Positions 37,901-49,857 are shown, numbered from the stretch's first letter. The stretch is DNA of 64,000 nucleotides from Cotesia glomerata (GCF_020080835.1 NC_058167.1:9704957-9768956); one strand, 5' to 3'. Made by a program: numbers and translations. The notes: generated by a model from the sequence alone, not told the origin.

Positions 37901-38631
37901 TAAGTACCCACATGCATTTTGATATATTTTTCATATATACATATATGTAATATATATAAATATATGAAAAATTGATGTGGGTACTCAAACGAAAAGTCTT
38001 GATGAGTGTAACATTAGGATGAGCTTATATCTTTAAAAATGTCAATATTTTACAACATACAAGGTCATTTCTTAATCATGTATCTAGAGATAGAGCATTA
38101 TCGAATGCAGCCTAAATACTTATCATCATAAATTGACTGTCGATGAAAATGAAATGAAACCTTGAAAAAGCACAAATTCAAATCAAGACCTTTGCAATGA
38201 CACTAAATTTCACTAAAAAAACCGATTTTATCATATGACTATTCTGGACACTAAATTTTTCTTATTCTCTTAATAATATAGATTATTATATAGATCAAAT
38301 TATTTATTAATTTTTATTAAAAAATTTAATAAAAAGAAAATTTATTTTTTAAATTTACAAAATAAAAATTTCAACTTTATAAGACATAAAACATATTTTT
38401 ACTCTAAAATTATTAATAATTTTAAAAAATAAATTGATAATAATAATAAAAATTTCAGGTCAAATATAAAAAAAAAAAAATTGTACTGATAATAAATCAC
38501 AAGAAATGTTTACATATAAACTTTCCTTATAAAAATCTTACACTTTTTCTTCAGATAAACTAAAAAAAAAAAAAAAAAAAATACTTACCATAAGCACAAG
38601 CAATTACAAGCAACAATACAAAAGCTCTCAT
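34946..38631 (-). CDS. Destabilase / invertebrate-type (i-type) lysozyme, 4 exons
   Basis: Exons in transcript order: 38631-38589, 35511-35302, 35237-35164, 35083-34946. Phases match and give 154 residues. Residues 1-15 (MRAFVLLLVIACAYG) are a signal peptide, so the product is secreted. The Cys-rich core has CFGCMCEAASECD, CGPFRITWGYW, WTRCVNDPFCAANAV and an EF-hand-like DCNGDGVINCDDYARIH followed by LGGYGC, all hallmarks of the destabilase family. Family members cleave peptidoglycan or have isopeptidase or antibacterial roles. Aligned by eye to the clam enzyme, the usual catalytic Glu falls on Ala and the catalytic Asp loop is shortened. Muramidase activity may therefore be lost, as in other insect members. 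A TATA box precedes the gene and AATAAA (complement) follows at 34809-34814. Intron 1 holds Helitron H5. Confidence 0.9.
36733..38282 (-). mobile_element. Helitron-like element H5 in lysozyme intron 1
   Basis: The left end is the CTAG-side terminus (here TTAG) with the GCAGTCACTATGTGACTGC hairpin. The right end is CTTAATAATATAGA followed by T, the complement of the TC start. About five palindromic units of roughly 240-250 bp lie between. Confidence 0.8.
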
Positions 38632-38730
38632 TTTTATTCAACTAATAAAATAGCGGAACAAAATATAGACACAAGATCGATAGACACAAGCGATAAAAGT
38701 TAACTGGATACCGATTTGCAAGATCGAGTC

Positions 38731-38738
38731 CTTATATA
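38731..38738 (-). promoter_or_regulatory. TATA box of the i-type lysozyme gene
   Basis: TATATAAG on the minus strand, about 100 bases upstream of the start codon, inside a locally GC-rich stretch. This suits an inducible secreted effector. Confidence 0.6.
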
Positions 38739-38759
38739 CCGCGCTTCAATGTCGAGCCG

Positions 38760-39445
38760 TCGTCGGTCTTTGAGAGGGGAATCCAAGCATCTAAAGACCC
38801 TCATGTGCATCCAGCAATTACACACATCTATGTCTAGTCACATAAATAATTGTAATAAGTAATAGAAATCAATATAATATAAAATAACAAATAGCTTGAG
38901 TAATTGTTACATTTTATTGAAAAAAAAAAAAAAAATTATTTCTTCTTTTTCTCAAATATATTTATCCGTTTGTTTTATTTAATGTGCAATGTGTAATAAA
39001 ATTTACTGTTGCAACGATATAATTGAACTTGAAGATTCTTAATGATAACAATCTAGAAAATCCCAGTGATATAACACAAGTTTCAAAGTAAAAACATTTA
39101 AATAAATTAAAAAAATAGTTGATTACATCCGTGTGGATTTTTTTTTGGTAAAAAGAATTTTATTTACTTGTAATAAATAAAATAAGTTAAATTCTTTTTT
39201 ATAAATGCGACCTTTTAGATAAATTTATTATGAATCATTAAAATTAATTCTAATAATTTTATTTACTCACATTAAAAGATTTTATTTTTTTTTTTTTTAT
39301 TGACAAAAACAAAGAAATTGAATGATTAGACTTGACCAAAAAATAATTAATTGTTTAATGATTCAATTAAATTGTTCTGGCTTATTCATTTTATTTGTGA
39401 TTAATTTCTCGTTTTTATTTTTTTTTCTAAGAATTACATTTTTTT
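38760..39445. other. Intergenic AT-rich stretch upstream of lysozyme
   Basis: I see no gene, repeat boundary or RNA here beyond poly-A and poly-T tracts. Confidence 0.5.
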
Positions 39446-41540
39446 AAGGGGGATAATAGCCACTGTGAAATTAAAAAAAAAAAAATTTTTTTTTTTTTTA
39501 ATTCAAAGTTTATATATTAAAAAGTATGTAGAGTTTTATATGAAAATTTCGAATATTTTTCAAGTTATAGTCGATTTTATTACAGCAAAATGATTCGTAA
39601 TTTTTCTTTCCGTATTCGTCTACTCAATAGCTATAGTTACACATATGAGATTTAGAAAATTTTGATTTTTAAGATTTTTTAGAGCTGTTTGAATCCAAAA
39701 AAATTAAAAAAAAAAACGAAAAAATTTTTAATATGTCGCCATTTTTTTTTAAATCCAAATTTTCAAAATCCCCTACGTGGAACGATAACCATATGCATGC
39801 AAATTACAACGCAGTATGTTTTTTTTTTTAGATAATCCGTTTTTGAGTTAGAGATCTCACCGTGGTGGGGGAAATTTTTTTGGTGCTCCACAAAAATGCT
39901 TATGACGTTGTAACAACTAATATTTAAAAAAAAAAACTAGGAACTTTGCAGTCATTATGTGACTGCCGTGACTCGTGAACTATAAATGAATAATATTTTG
40001 CTTTATTAGATAATGACTTTTGTTAATTTCCACTGTACTTTTTTAATTATTGACGTTTTTAAAGATATAAGCTCATCCCGATGTTACACTCATCAAGAGC
40101 TTTCATTTGAGTACCCACATGCATTTTTGATATATTTTTCATATATACATATATATAATATATAAAATATATGAAAAATGATGTGGGTACTCAAATGAAA
40201 GATCTTGATGAGTGTAACATCGGGAGGAGCTTATATCTTTAAAATGTCAAGAGTTGACAAAATACAAGGCCATTTCTTAATTATTGATATTTTTTAAGAT
40301 ATAGGCTCATCCCGATGTTACACTCATCAAGAGCTTTCATTTGAGTACCCACATGCATTTTTGATATATTTTTCATATATACATATATATAATATATAAA
40401 ATATATGAAAAAATGATGTGGGTACTCAAAAATGAAAGGGCGACTTGATGAGTGTAATATCGGAGTGAGCTTATATCTTTAAAAATGTCAATAGTTCACA
40501 AGATACAAGGCCATTTTTTAATTATTGATATTTTTGAAGATATAAGCTCATCCCGATGTTACACTCATCAAGACCTTTCATTTGAGTACCCACATGCATT
40601 TTTGATATATTTTTCATATATACATATATATAATATATAAAATATATGAAAAAATGATGTGGGTACTCAAATGAAAGGTCTTGATGAGTGTAATATCGGA
40701 GTGAGCTTATATCTTTAAAAATGTCAATAGTTCACAAGATACAAGGCCATTTTTTAATTATTGATATTTTTGAAGATATAAGCTCATCCCGATGTTACAC
40801 TCATCAAGACCTTTCAGTTGAGTACCCACATGCATTTTTGATATATTTTTCATATATACATATATACAATATAATATATGAAAAATATATCAAAAATGCA
40901 TATGGGTACTCAAATGAAAGCTCTTGATGAGTGTATCATATATACATATATATAATATATAAAATATCAATAGTTCACAAGATACAAGGCCATTTTTTAA
41001 TTATTGATATTTTTGAAGATATAAGCTCATCCCGATGTTACACTCATCAAGACCTTTCATTTGAGTACCCACATGCAATTTCATATATTTTTCATATATA
41101 CATATATATAATGTATAAAATATATGAAAAAATGATGTGGGTACTCAAATGAAAGTGTCTTGATGAGTGTAACATCGAACATATCTTTAAAAATGCCAAT
41201 AGTTCACAGATACAAGGTCATTTCTTTATTATGTATCTAGAGATAAAATATTTTCGAATGCAGCCTGAATACTTATCATAAATTGACTATTGGTGAGAAT
41301 GATATAAAACCATAAAAAAGTACAACTTCAGGTCAAGACTTTTCCAACGATACCAAATTTAACCATTAAAACAAAATTTTGCTTATTCTCTTAATAATAT
41401 AGATTTGGGAGAACGATCTTTAATATATACTTTATAAAACAAAAAAAAACATGATCTCCAAATTCCTTTATTATCTCAGTCAAAAAAATTCCCGAAAATC
41501 ACCTATTTTTTCAATCCTCACAGTGGCTATCTCTCTTGAT
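39446..41540. mobile_element. TIR element (GATAATAGCCACTGTGA ends) split by Helitron H6
   Basis: GGGGGATAATAGCCACTGTG near 39449 is mirrored by TCACAGTGGCTATCTCTC near 41518. Apart from the nested H6 the element is about 630 bp of non-coding sequence. Confidence 0.55.
39937..41403 (-). mobile_element. Helitron-like element H6
   Basis: Left terminus CTAG with the GCAGTCATTATGTGACTGC hairpin, preceded by A. Right terminus TTAATAATATAGA followed by T. About five palindromic units lie inside, one truncated. The small plus-strand frames at 40721-41152 come from the repeat units. Confidence 0.8.
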
Positions 41541-42089
41541 AAAAATTAAATTTTATTTAAATTGACACTCTGTGAATATCAAAAGTATTTTTATCTAAAC
41601 CGGATTTTTGCACATAAAATCGCTTAGAAAAAATTTCTGAATCACGGACTAAATTTTTTTCAATAAAAACTTTGACAATTATGTTTGTTTATGGGGATAT
41701 ATTTTATAGTGTAATATTATATAAATAAAATATATGAAGATAAAAGAAACTTTCTAAAATTTTCGGGGGAATAAATTATGTGAGGTCATGGTTTTAAATG
41801 CAAGATTGACTATATTTTTAAAAATAAAATATTGCTTTTAAAATTATCAATTTTTATTGCTTTGTTTTATTCAAAAGAATTAATATACTTTATGTCAATT
41901 ATCAAAAATTTAAGAATTATATTTTATAAGTAATTAATTTGATAATATTAAGAAAAAAAAATTGAATGATATTAAGAATTAAAAAATTAAATGATTAGCT
42001 AAAAAAAAAAAAAACTTCAAATTATTCAAAAACGAATCACTTTATTCAAATTTTAAAATAATGGACCAGAAGAATAATGAAAGTAAAAT
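41541..42089. other. Intergenic AT-rich stretch
   Basis: No gene or defined element is seen. Confidence 0.5.
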
Positions 42090-44331
42090 TTAAATCTTGT
42101 TGAAAGCTGCGATGTCGACGGACTGTACGTGATCCTCGAACTCCTGGATCATCTCAGTCAGAAGGTCGACAGGCACTTTGTCGTCCTCTACTACACACAT
42201 GATTTGGGAGTTTGTTGATTCCATGGCAAACTGGGACCAATTTTGCTGCAAAAAAAAAATCAATTAGAAAATTGAAACTAAAAGAAAAATATATATTTTT
42301 ATTTTTATACTAAAATCTGATTTTTGAAATTAAATTATTATAAAAAAAAAATAGAAAAATCTGGAAATTTTTTTAATTAAATTACTTCAAAAAAAGTTTA
42401 AAAAATAAAAAATTTTATAAAAAAAAATATTGTGCGACAATCTGACAATTCTTTTCAATTAAATTGATTGAAAAAAAAAAAATTTAAGGAATAAAAAGTT
42501 CAATAAAAAAAAATGATACAAAAATCTGATAATTTTTGTAATTAAATTATTATAAAAATAAAAAAAAAAAATCTGGCAATTTTTTTAATTAAATTACTTC
42601 AAAAGAAGTTTAACAAAAAAAAACATTGTGCAGCAATCGGACAATTTTTTTAATTAAATTATTTAATAAAAATATCTGACAATTTTTTTCAATTAAATTA
42701 CTTTAAAAAAAAATTAATAAATAAATTCAATAAGAAAAAATGATACAAAAATCTGATAATTTTTTAAATTAAATTATTATTATTAAAAAATAGAAAAATC
42801 TGGCAATTATTTAAAAAAATATGATACAAATATCTGACAATTTTTTCAGTTAAATTACTTTAAAAAAATTAATAAATAAATTCAATAAAAAATAATACAA
42901 GAATCTGATAATTTATAAAATTAAATTATTATTAAAAAAAAAAATAGAAAAATCTGGCAATTATTTAAGGAAAAACTAATGAGTCAAAATAGTGTTAACA
43001 TTTTTTTAAAATTTTAGTCTTCCCAATATTAGTCAAAATTCTTTATTTTAATTTAAAATAATTTAAACAATATAATAATTGATGATTTCAATACTTATTT
43101 AATAAAGTAAAGTAAAAGAAAAGAAAAATACTTTGGTCCATCCATAACAATAGCACGGACTAAATAAACAGATCTCCTGCAATAGCGCGCTTGATCGTCC
43201 CATGGCTTGACATCAAGGACGATACTGGACTTGGCGATGAGTGTGTGAGTTAAACATTTCTCTCTCTGTAACTATATTTCTATCCTTTTCTTTTTCTCAG
43301 CTGTTGACGCGATGTTGTCAAATCTTTATTCGAATAAATGGCTGACGATAAACGAGTTACAAACATTTGACTTTAAATATTTCAAAAAATTATATCGGTA
43401 ATGAAGCAACACCCAAGCTGCTGGGGATTTTCTTGGCGCCTGGCAACTTAGCCAGCTCGTGGGAGCTGATGTGTGTGTACCACCTCAAGACGTGGGGGTT
43501 TGACGCCGTTGGGGCTTGGCCCAAGGCCTCCAGGACTGCGACATCAGCTTGAGATGCTTGCCATCTAAAATTTCATTTAAAATTAATAATTAGAATTTTT
43601 TTTACCAATTTTTAAAATTATTTTTTTAACAAATAAAATAAAAATAAATTCTTTTTATTAAAAAAAAAATTAATTAAATATTTTAAGTAATAAAAAATTA
43701 TCATTAAAAAATTCCAGATGTTTGATGGTACCAAAGTCAGCAAATTGACAATTTTTTTTTTTTTTTTTAATTAAAAAATTTTATGTAATAAAAATATTAA
43801 AAATCATTCTAAAGATTTCTTTTAATTAATTTTAAAATTCACTTTTTTTATAATTTATAAGTAACAATAAAATAATTGTACAAAATTAAAATCAGAAAAC
43901 ATCTGTCGAATTTTTGGATTAATTTTTAGGAATAAATTGGAGAAAAAAATTATTTTATAAAAATTGCATTTAGATTTTTTTTTTAATTTTTACAAAAAGA
44001 TTGTTCTTTTTTATTTTTGATAATTTTTTTTTTTAAAAGCTGTCAGATGTTTTTTATTGTTAAAAATTTTACAATTTTATTATTGACAATTAAATTATTT
44101 AATTGTGATGAAGAAAATAATTGTAGCAAGGTCAAAAATTTGATTAAATAAATAAATAACAAAAAAATAACCTATTATTAGAACTTAGAAAAAAAAAAAC
44201 AAAATGCCGACACGTGCATAATAATTGTATGTAAAAATTAAAAATAATTACCCTTCGACGTAACTGCGTTCCGCCAAGAAAGTGTCGAGGTTCTTGAGAC
44301 CTTTTGGGGTTTTCAAATCACCAATAGCCAT
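42090..44331 (-). pseudogene. EF-1beta (eEF1B) pseudogene, introns retained
   Basis: Exon 1 (44331-44252) reads MAIGDLKTPKGLKNLDTF... and ends in a good GTAATT donor. Exon 2 (from 43564) gives the GST-C-like block SQADVAVLEALGQAP and HVLRWY, then diverges into a stop at 43390-43392. The acidic region before 43238 survives only as scraps. IAKSSIVLDVKPWDD then leads into a scrambled segment that recovers LVRAIVMDG and a donor at 43131. The last exon (42245-42090) starts in one frame (KLVPVCHGINKLP) and continues in another (QIMCVVEDDKV to AAFNKI). The shift lies at CTCCCAAATC, one base longer than expected. Normal EF-1beta is the nucleotide exchange factor for eEF1A. Retained introns indicate a decayed genomic duplicate, not a processed copy. 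Confidence 0.85.
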
Positions 44332-44463
44332 TTTAGAGTATTAAGATTATAAAATAGTACTTTTATTAATTATTGTTAATTGTAAAGGCAAGACAACCTC
44401 AAAAGCGTGATACGTTGCCGGAAGGAGAGAAATTTTAACGAAATGCTCTGGGAGACTGGGCGG

Positions 44464-44471
44464 TGACGTCA
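44464..44471. promoter_or_regulatory. CRE palindrome TGACGTCA
   Basis: A perfect CREB/ATF site about 130 bases upstream of the EF-1beta pseudogene start, in a GC-richer patch with GACTGGGCGG. It is probably a relic of the original promoter. Confidence 0.45.
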
Positions 44472-44681
44472 TTCCGGTTTTAAGGAAAAAGCGCCCCTGG
44501 TGGCGTTTGTAATAACTACTTTTAGCTTACCAACAATGAGTAATCAGCAGTTGTCAGTTGTCGATCAATAAGCCTTTTTCCTGAAGTACGAAAAATTACT
44601 CACTAGCGGCGCTAGTGGTTCGGTAGGGACAAACATTGTCAGAGCTCCATTTAATCACATAGTAAAGTGGACATAAAAAAC

Positions 44682-44813
44682 ATGTTTTTGACCGAAGACG
44701 ACGTTCCTGGAGCAAAATTAAAATTTGCAACTGTAAAAGACAATAATGTTGTCACATTAAAACGTTGGTTTGCGTGCCGTAACTTAAAAGTTACCGGAAA
44801 AAAAATGAATTAA
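44682..44813 (+). CDS. Truncated transposon-associated ORF with SAP-like motif
   Basis: 43 residues beginning MFLTEDDVPGAKLKF. The stretch LKRWFACRNLKVTGKKMN resembles the helix-turn-helix of SAP-type domains (LKxWLxCRGxKxxGKK), often found at the N-terminus of transposon-related insect proteins. It stops early, so it is a relic or a first exon. Function is not assigned. Confidence 0.4.
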   Translation: MFLTEDDVPGAKLKFATVKDNNVVTLKRWFACRNLKVTGKKMN

Positions 44814-45029
44814 TTGACAGGTTAGTATACAAACTCTAGTAAAAAACTAGCGGTAAATTCAAACTGTAACAAGAGAAATTGAAAATAATTATAAATTTAA
44901 GATTTATTTCAGAGTGAAATATCAATGAAATATAAATGGTAATAAATAAACGTAATTAAAAGAAATAAATGAATACGATTAAGTAACAGACAGAGCTTAT
45001 GTGTCAAATTAATTTATATCCAATAACTG

Positions 45030-45294
45030 CACAAATAGAAGGATTTGTTTCAAGTTAAAAATATTTTTTAATATTTAACAAATCATTTATTAGAGACCAC
45101 TTTAATCATAATGAATATTTCTTAGTATTTAAAAGATTTATTAATATTCAATAAATGAACATCAGATTTATTAAATACAAACAAATCATTTTAAATACTA
45201 AGAAATATTTGTTTAATACTAAAAGTGGTCTCTAATAAATGATTTGTTAACTATTAACAAATATTTTTGGTACAAATAAATCCTTCTATCAGTG
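45030..45294. mobile_element. TA-type palindromic MITE, copy 2
   Basis: Sister of the element at 20564-20835. The right end CCTTCTATCAGTG is intact and the left end has decayed to CACAAATAGAAGG. Confidence 0.75.
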
Positions 45295-45802
45295 TGTGAA
45301 AAAAAATTTGCTATTCATTTTTTATTCATTTAATTAATTTCAAAAATAATTTTGAAAATATGTAATTGATGATTCTAAGTAATTAGTTTATCAGTTATTT
45401 AGAACTTTATAATTTCGTAATCTTTTATTGGAATCTAACCTCGTCGATATGAGGTTTTACAAATGGTATAAAAACAGATTTTCCTCTGGATAGCGATTAT
45501 CCGACGTACACTTTGCAAAACTACAATGTTTTGTTGGCATAGTGATTATTAAAAAAATTTTTTTGTGTTTAAATATTATTTTTAAATAATAAAATAATAT
45601 AGCGTAAATAACACTGTCTTAAATGAAAATATTTTATGTCTGTCCCTACTACGAGTGCTGCCTCTCGTGGCACGTTCGCTGTACTACTCTCAGGAAAAAG
45701 GCTCATTGTAATTATTTAATTGTATATAAAGGTTAGAGTAACAGTTTGTTTATTTTTTGTTGTAAATTAATTGTTGTAATTAATTAATTTAAATAATTAA
45801 TA

Positions 45803-48800
45803 ATGAGTTTGAAGAAACAAAAAAATACATCTGTCAAAAAAGTTACGAGGAATGTTTTGGCGCAGCCGTACGAATTTATTTGGTAATTATTTATTTATTA
45901 CTTATAAAAAATTAAAATTTTAATGAAAATTAAGTTAGTTGACATTTAAAAATTTTTAAGATTTTTTTCATTCAAAAAATGATTACAAAAAAATAAAAAA
46001 AAAATTTCATTTGTAAAAAACTAAAAACTGTAAGTGCAATTTTTAAAAAATATTTTTTTGTTCTAATTTAATTATTTAAAAAAAATTAAAAACGTCAGCT
46101 AACTTTAGTATTATAAAATTTTATTGTTTGTTTATTTAATGAAAAATTTAATTAAATTTATTTATAATTATTTGCAGGCCAATTTTGAAATCCGATGATG
46201 AAATAAATGAATTGAGTGACATTTTAAAAGAGTGAGTACTTTTATTTTTATATCCCTGAAATTAAAAAAAATTTGATGAAAATTGAGTTAGCCGACATTT
46301 AAAAATTAAATAAATTTTTTTATTGAAAAAATGACTACAAAAAAGAAGAAAAAAAAATTGTCATTTGTTAGAAACTTGAAAAAGTTTTGAAAATCCAATA
46401 TGCACGACTCATAATGCTCATTTAATTATGAAATCCGAACAAAAACAATTTCACTGTAAAAAAATCGCGCCAAGTCCACGTTCATAAGACTATCAAGAAA
46501 AATAATAGTTTAAAACAACTAAAAACACGCTTTTTATAGAAAACCAAACTAAAAAATAGAAAATAAATTTAAATTAAGAATAGTGTTAAAAATTTCAATA
46601 AATATAAATTAATAATAGTGTAAATAAAAAAAATGTATTTTATTTTAAAAAAAGCGTGAGGTTCATGACGTCACTATTTATATATAATTTATTGACAGAT
46701 ATGAGTAGAGTGATTATCATTTTGATAATTTCTTAAAAAGCACCCCACGCTTTTTAAAATAAAATACATTTTTTTATTTACACTATTATTAATTTATATT
46801 TATTGAAATTTTTAACACTATTCTTAATTTAAATTTATTTTCTATTTTTTAGTTTGGTTTTCTATAAAAAGCGTGTTTTTAGTTTTTTTAAACTATTATT
46901 TATTTTTAGTAGATTTCATAGAAATCTAACTATTGCATTGGTCCTCATGACGGAACTTTTGAAAAATTTTGCTATATTTCGACTCAGCTCGTCAAGCGGA
47001 TTCAGAAAATGCATATGGTTCAAAAGTTTATATATGTATGTATTTATATATATGTATATATATACGATATAATCGGCATTGTCTCTTCTCTAACTCTCGT
47101 AATTCTATACGGATCTCAATAAACTGTAACATACTTATTCTTAGGACGATTTCCGAGGTTAAGTTCTAAGATGAGCCAAATCTGTCGATTAGTTTAGAAG
47201 TGAGAGCAATTCAAAAATTTTCCAAAATCGCAAAAAATTTTCACTTTTACCTTATTTCCGTGCAATAACAATGGAACGCGACATCCTATCGGATTTCTGT
47301 AAATTGCATTTGAAAGCTTATTTAATAAGCTTCAATTTGTGTACTTATTTATTTCTCCAAATTCAATAGTTTAGGAATAATAGCAATTCAAACATTTTCA
47401 AAAATCGCAAAAATTTTCACTTTTACCGTATTTTGGTGCAATTACAATTGAACGCGATATCTTATCAAAATTCTATAAATGGTATCTGAAAGCTTATTAA
47501 ATAAGCTTTAATTTGTGTACCTCATTATCAGTCTAGGCCAAAAATCAGCTACTTTCTCAGACAGATATAATGAAATTTTACTTTTGCATTCGTTTTGACG
47601 TCATTGTTGTTTAATCAGACAGAAATTTATTTTTTTTTTTTTTTCGTATGCAACCCTAGTAGTATTTTTATTATTCATCATGAAATCTACTTCCATTTCG
47701 GCTGCCGAATGGCCTTTTTTTACTTTTTAGTTTGGTTTATTTATAAAAGCGTGATTTTTTAGTTTTTTTAAACTATTATTTGTTGATTATCAAAAATATT
47801 CAGGCGCGCAAATTACCCACGGAGAGTTACATACTGACATACTGACATACAAGTGAAGCTAATAAAAAATAATTATTTATAAATATTATAAATACGGGGA
47901 ATCAGAGTTCGATTTCGGAGAGCGAGCCTGAGAAACGGCTACCAGAACCAAGGAAGGCCGCAGGCGCGCAGATTACCCACGGAGAGTTACTGACATACTG
48001 ACAAACTGACATACAAGTGAAGCTAATATAAAGCGTGTAAAAAAAAATTTCTTTTTTCTTTACAAAAAGATATAAAATAAAAAAATTAAAAAATCCAAGT
48101 AACCGATATGATTGTATTTGATTTTCGGAAATTAAAAAAAATTTTATTGTAAATTTGAAAATTAAAAAAAAAATTTTGGAACGTATTTAGTGTGCGTGGT
48201 TGCAAAATATTTTACTTTAAATGAAATTCGTAAAATCTATTTACCAGAACTTTAAAAAAATTGAAATACACAATGACGCACACCAAGTACGTTCCAAAAT
48301 TTTCAAATGTCAGCTGATCAGCTGTTTTCACTGTCAAATTTTAATAAATGTTTATGAAAATACAACGAGGAAATTTTTGACAGGTTGTTGCCGAAAAAAA
48401 AATGTAAGAAGAAATTAAGTTGGACTCAGTTGAGAAAATTGAGCAAAGAAGAACGTAAGGAAGTCAATAAACTGTCTGCAGATGAGCTAGATGTCAATGT
48501 GTGAGTTTTAACAAAGTATTATAAAAATTAGTTTAGCAAATATTTGATAATTTTAAAAATTTTTTTAACAAATAAATTATGGCAAAAAAGTAGAAAAAAA
48601 ATTGACATGTAGATATTTAAAAAAATACAATTTTCTAAAAATGATTTTTTTGATAAAAAAATTAATAAATGATTAAGCGACTGCTAACTTTAATGTCATC
48701 AAAGTATTGTTATTTTTTAATAATTGAATAGAATAATTTTATAATTAATATTAAAAAAAAAAAAAAGACATTAAAGTTACCAGTCACTGGACCATTTTTT

Positions 48801-49836
48801 AATTTTTTTTTAACAAACAAATTTTTTTCAAAAAATTATTTTTAAAAAATTGCACTTTTATTTTTTTTTTATTTCTAAATGTAAATTTATTTTTTATTTT
48901 TTTTGCCTTAATTTATTTGTTATAAAAATTCTTAAAATTATTAAAGATCTGCTAAATTAATTTTAATTTACAAAAAAAAGATTTATCTTTGTTTTTATAA
49001 TAATTTATTTATTTATTGATCATTTAAGAAATAAAATAATTCTTGGAGTAAATGCAGTGACACGTGCTGTAGAAAAAAAAGACATTTGCTGTATTCTAGT
49101 GGAAGCTAATGTAGATCCTATGTTGATGATCAAGCATATTATTTTAATGGGACAAAATAAAAATATTCCTGTTGTTTTGTTGTCTGGACTGAAGAAAATT
49201 TGCTTGGAAAAAATAGGATTTGCTAGTCTAACTATTGGATTAAAGGTAATTTAATTATTTGCTAAAATTGCTAACTAATATAAATAATAATAAATGTTTT
49301 AAAAATTTTTAATTCAGAAATCAGAAGCAGAATTAAATTCCCACTTTTATAAATTATATGAAAAAATATCTCACTTGTCCCAATCATTGCCAGCCCCCAA
49401 AAGCCCAAAAGAATTATTTCCTTCAGATAAATTTGAATCTGAACCAGTCCCAAGTCCAGAATCAGAACCAGAGACTCCAAAGATCCAATCCAAGCCTTTC
49501 AACCCTTCCTCCGTCTACAAGTATCGTTCGTCTACCTCAGAAAGAGTGTTCCAGCCTCCGGAATTCCGAGCGGAAGAAGAATTCATTTCTCTAGCTCATA
49601 TTGCAGAGGATAAAAATGATCATGCTCCAAAAAAACGGTACATGGATCTTCCAAAAAATAATTCTTCAGACAAAAAAGATAAACTGATGGACCAAGAAGA
49701 AGCTGAACCAGAGAAGATAAAATTGACAGTCTATCAGCCTCTCAAAGTAAAACAAATTCAGAAGAACCCGAAGCGTTTGAAGGCGACCAAAGTTCCTAAG
49801 CCTAAGAAAAAAATTCCTATAAAAAAAAAGAACTGA
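45803..49836 (+). CDS. RPP38: RPP38-like RNase P/MRP protein subunit (L7Ae family), 5 exons
   Basis: Exons: 45803-45882, 46178-46231, 48384-48500, 49029-49245, 49318-49836. All phases agree and give 328 residues. The start is the first Met of a basic N-terminus (MSLKKQKNTSVKKVTRNVLA). Residues 84-156 form the L7Ae/L30e/S12e RNA-binding core (IILGVNAVTRAVEKKDICCI, then VEANVDPMLMIKHI and IPVVLLSGLKKI). This resembles Rpp38, a nucleolar kink-turn-binding subunit of RNase P and RNase MRP used in tRNA and rRNA processing. The C-terminal half is charged and Lys/Pro-rich, ending in a nuclear-localisation-like PKKKIPIKKKN. AATAAA follows at 49858. Intron 2 (2.1 kb) is full of repeats, including an 18S-derived piece. 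Another L7Ae protein such as NHP2 is less likely because of length and tail. Confidence 0.85.
46385..46903. mobile_element. Foldback element (AAAACACGCTTTTTATAG arms) in RPP38 intron 2
   Basis: The arms at about 46500-46665 and 46748-46903 are inverted copies sharing ACCAAACTAAAAAATAGAAA and CACGCTTTTTATAGAAAA. The left flank carries TGCACGACTCATAATGCTCA, related to the element at 7731. A third partial arm lies at 47725-47790. Confidence 0.65.
46904..47720. repeat. Repeat related to the interior of the 14115-17333 element
   Basis: It shares TCCATTTCGGCTGCCGAATG, GGTTAAGTTC-AAGATGAGC and GAAAGCTT-ATTAAATAAGCTT-type blocks with 15300-16985. An internal block of about 180 bp is repeated (47225-47350 and 47385-47525). 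Confidence 0.55.
47893..47980 (+). pseudogene. 18S rRNA-derived fragment
   Basis: ACGGGGAATCAGAGTTCGAT, GCCTGAGAAACGGCTACC, CCAAGGAAGGC, GCAGGCGCGCA and ATTACCCAC occur in the order and spacing of the conserved 5' domain of eukaryotic 18S rRNA, with scattered substitutions. A 20-base piece of its 3' end is repeated at 47801-47820. Both are followed by the same GGAGAGTTAC tail, so the fragment belongs to a duplicated, possibly transposed, unit. Confidence 0.85.
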
Positions 49837-49857
49837 TAATTAATTATTTTTTTAATT

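Larger units (their letters stand above)
44568..45713. mobile_element. TIR element (AATAAGCCTTTTTCCTGA ends) with ORF remnant
   Basis: AATAAGCCTTTTTCCTGAAG and GGTAGGGACA on the left are mirrored by TCAGGAAAAAGGCTCATTG and TGTCCCTAC on the right. It contains a short SAP-like reading frame (44682-44813) and the MITE at 45030-45294, and separates the EF-1beta pseudogene from RPP38. Confidence 0.65.
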
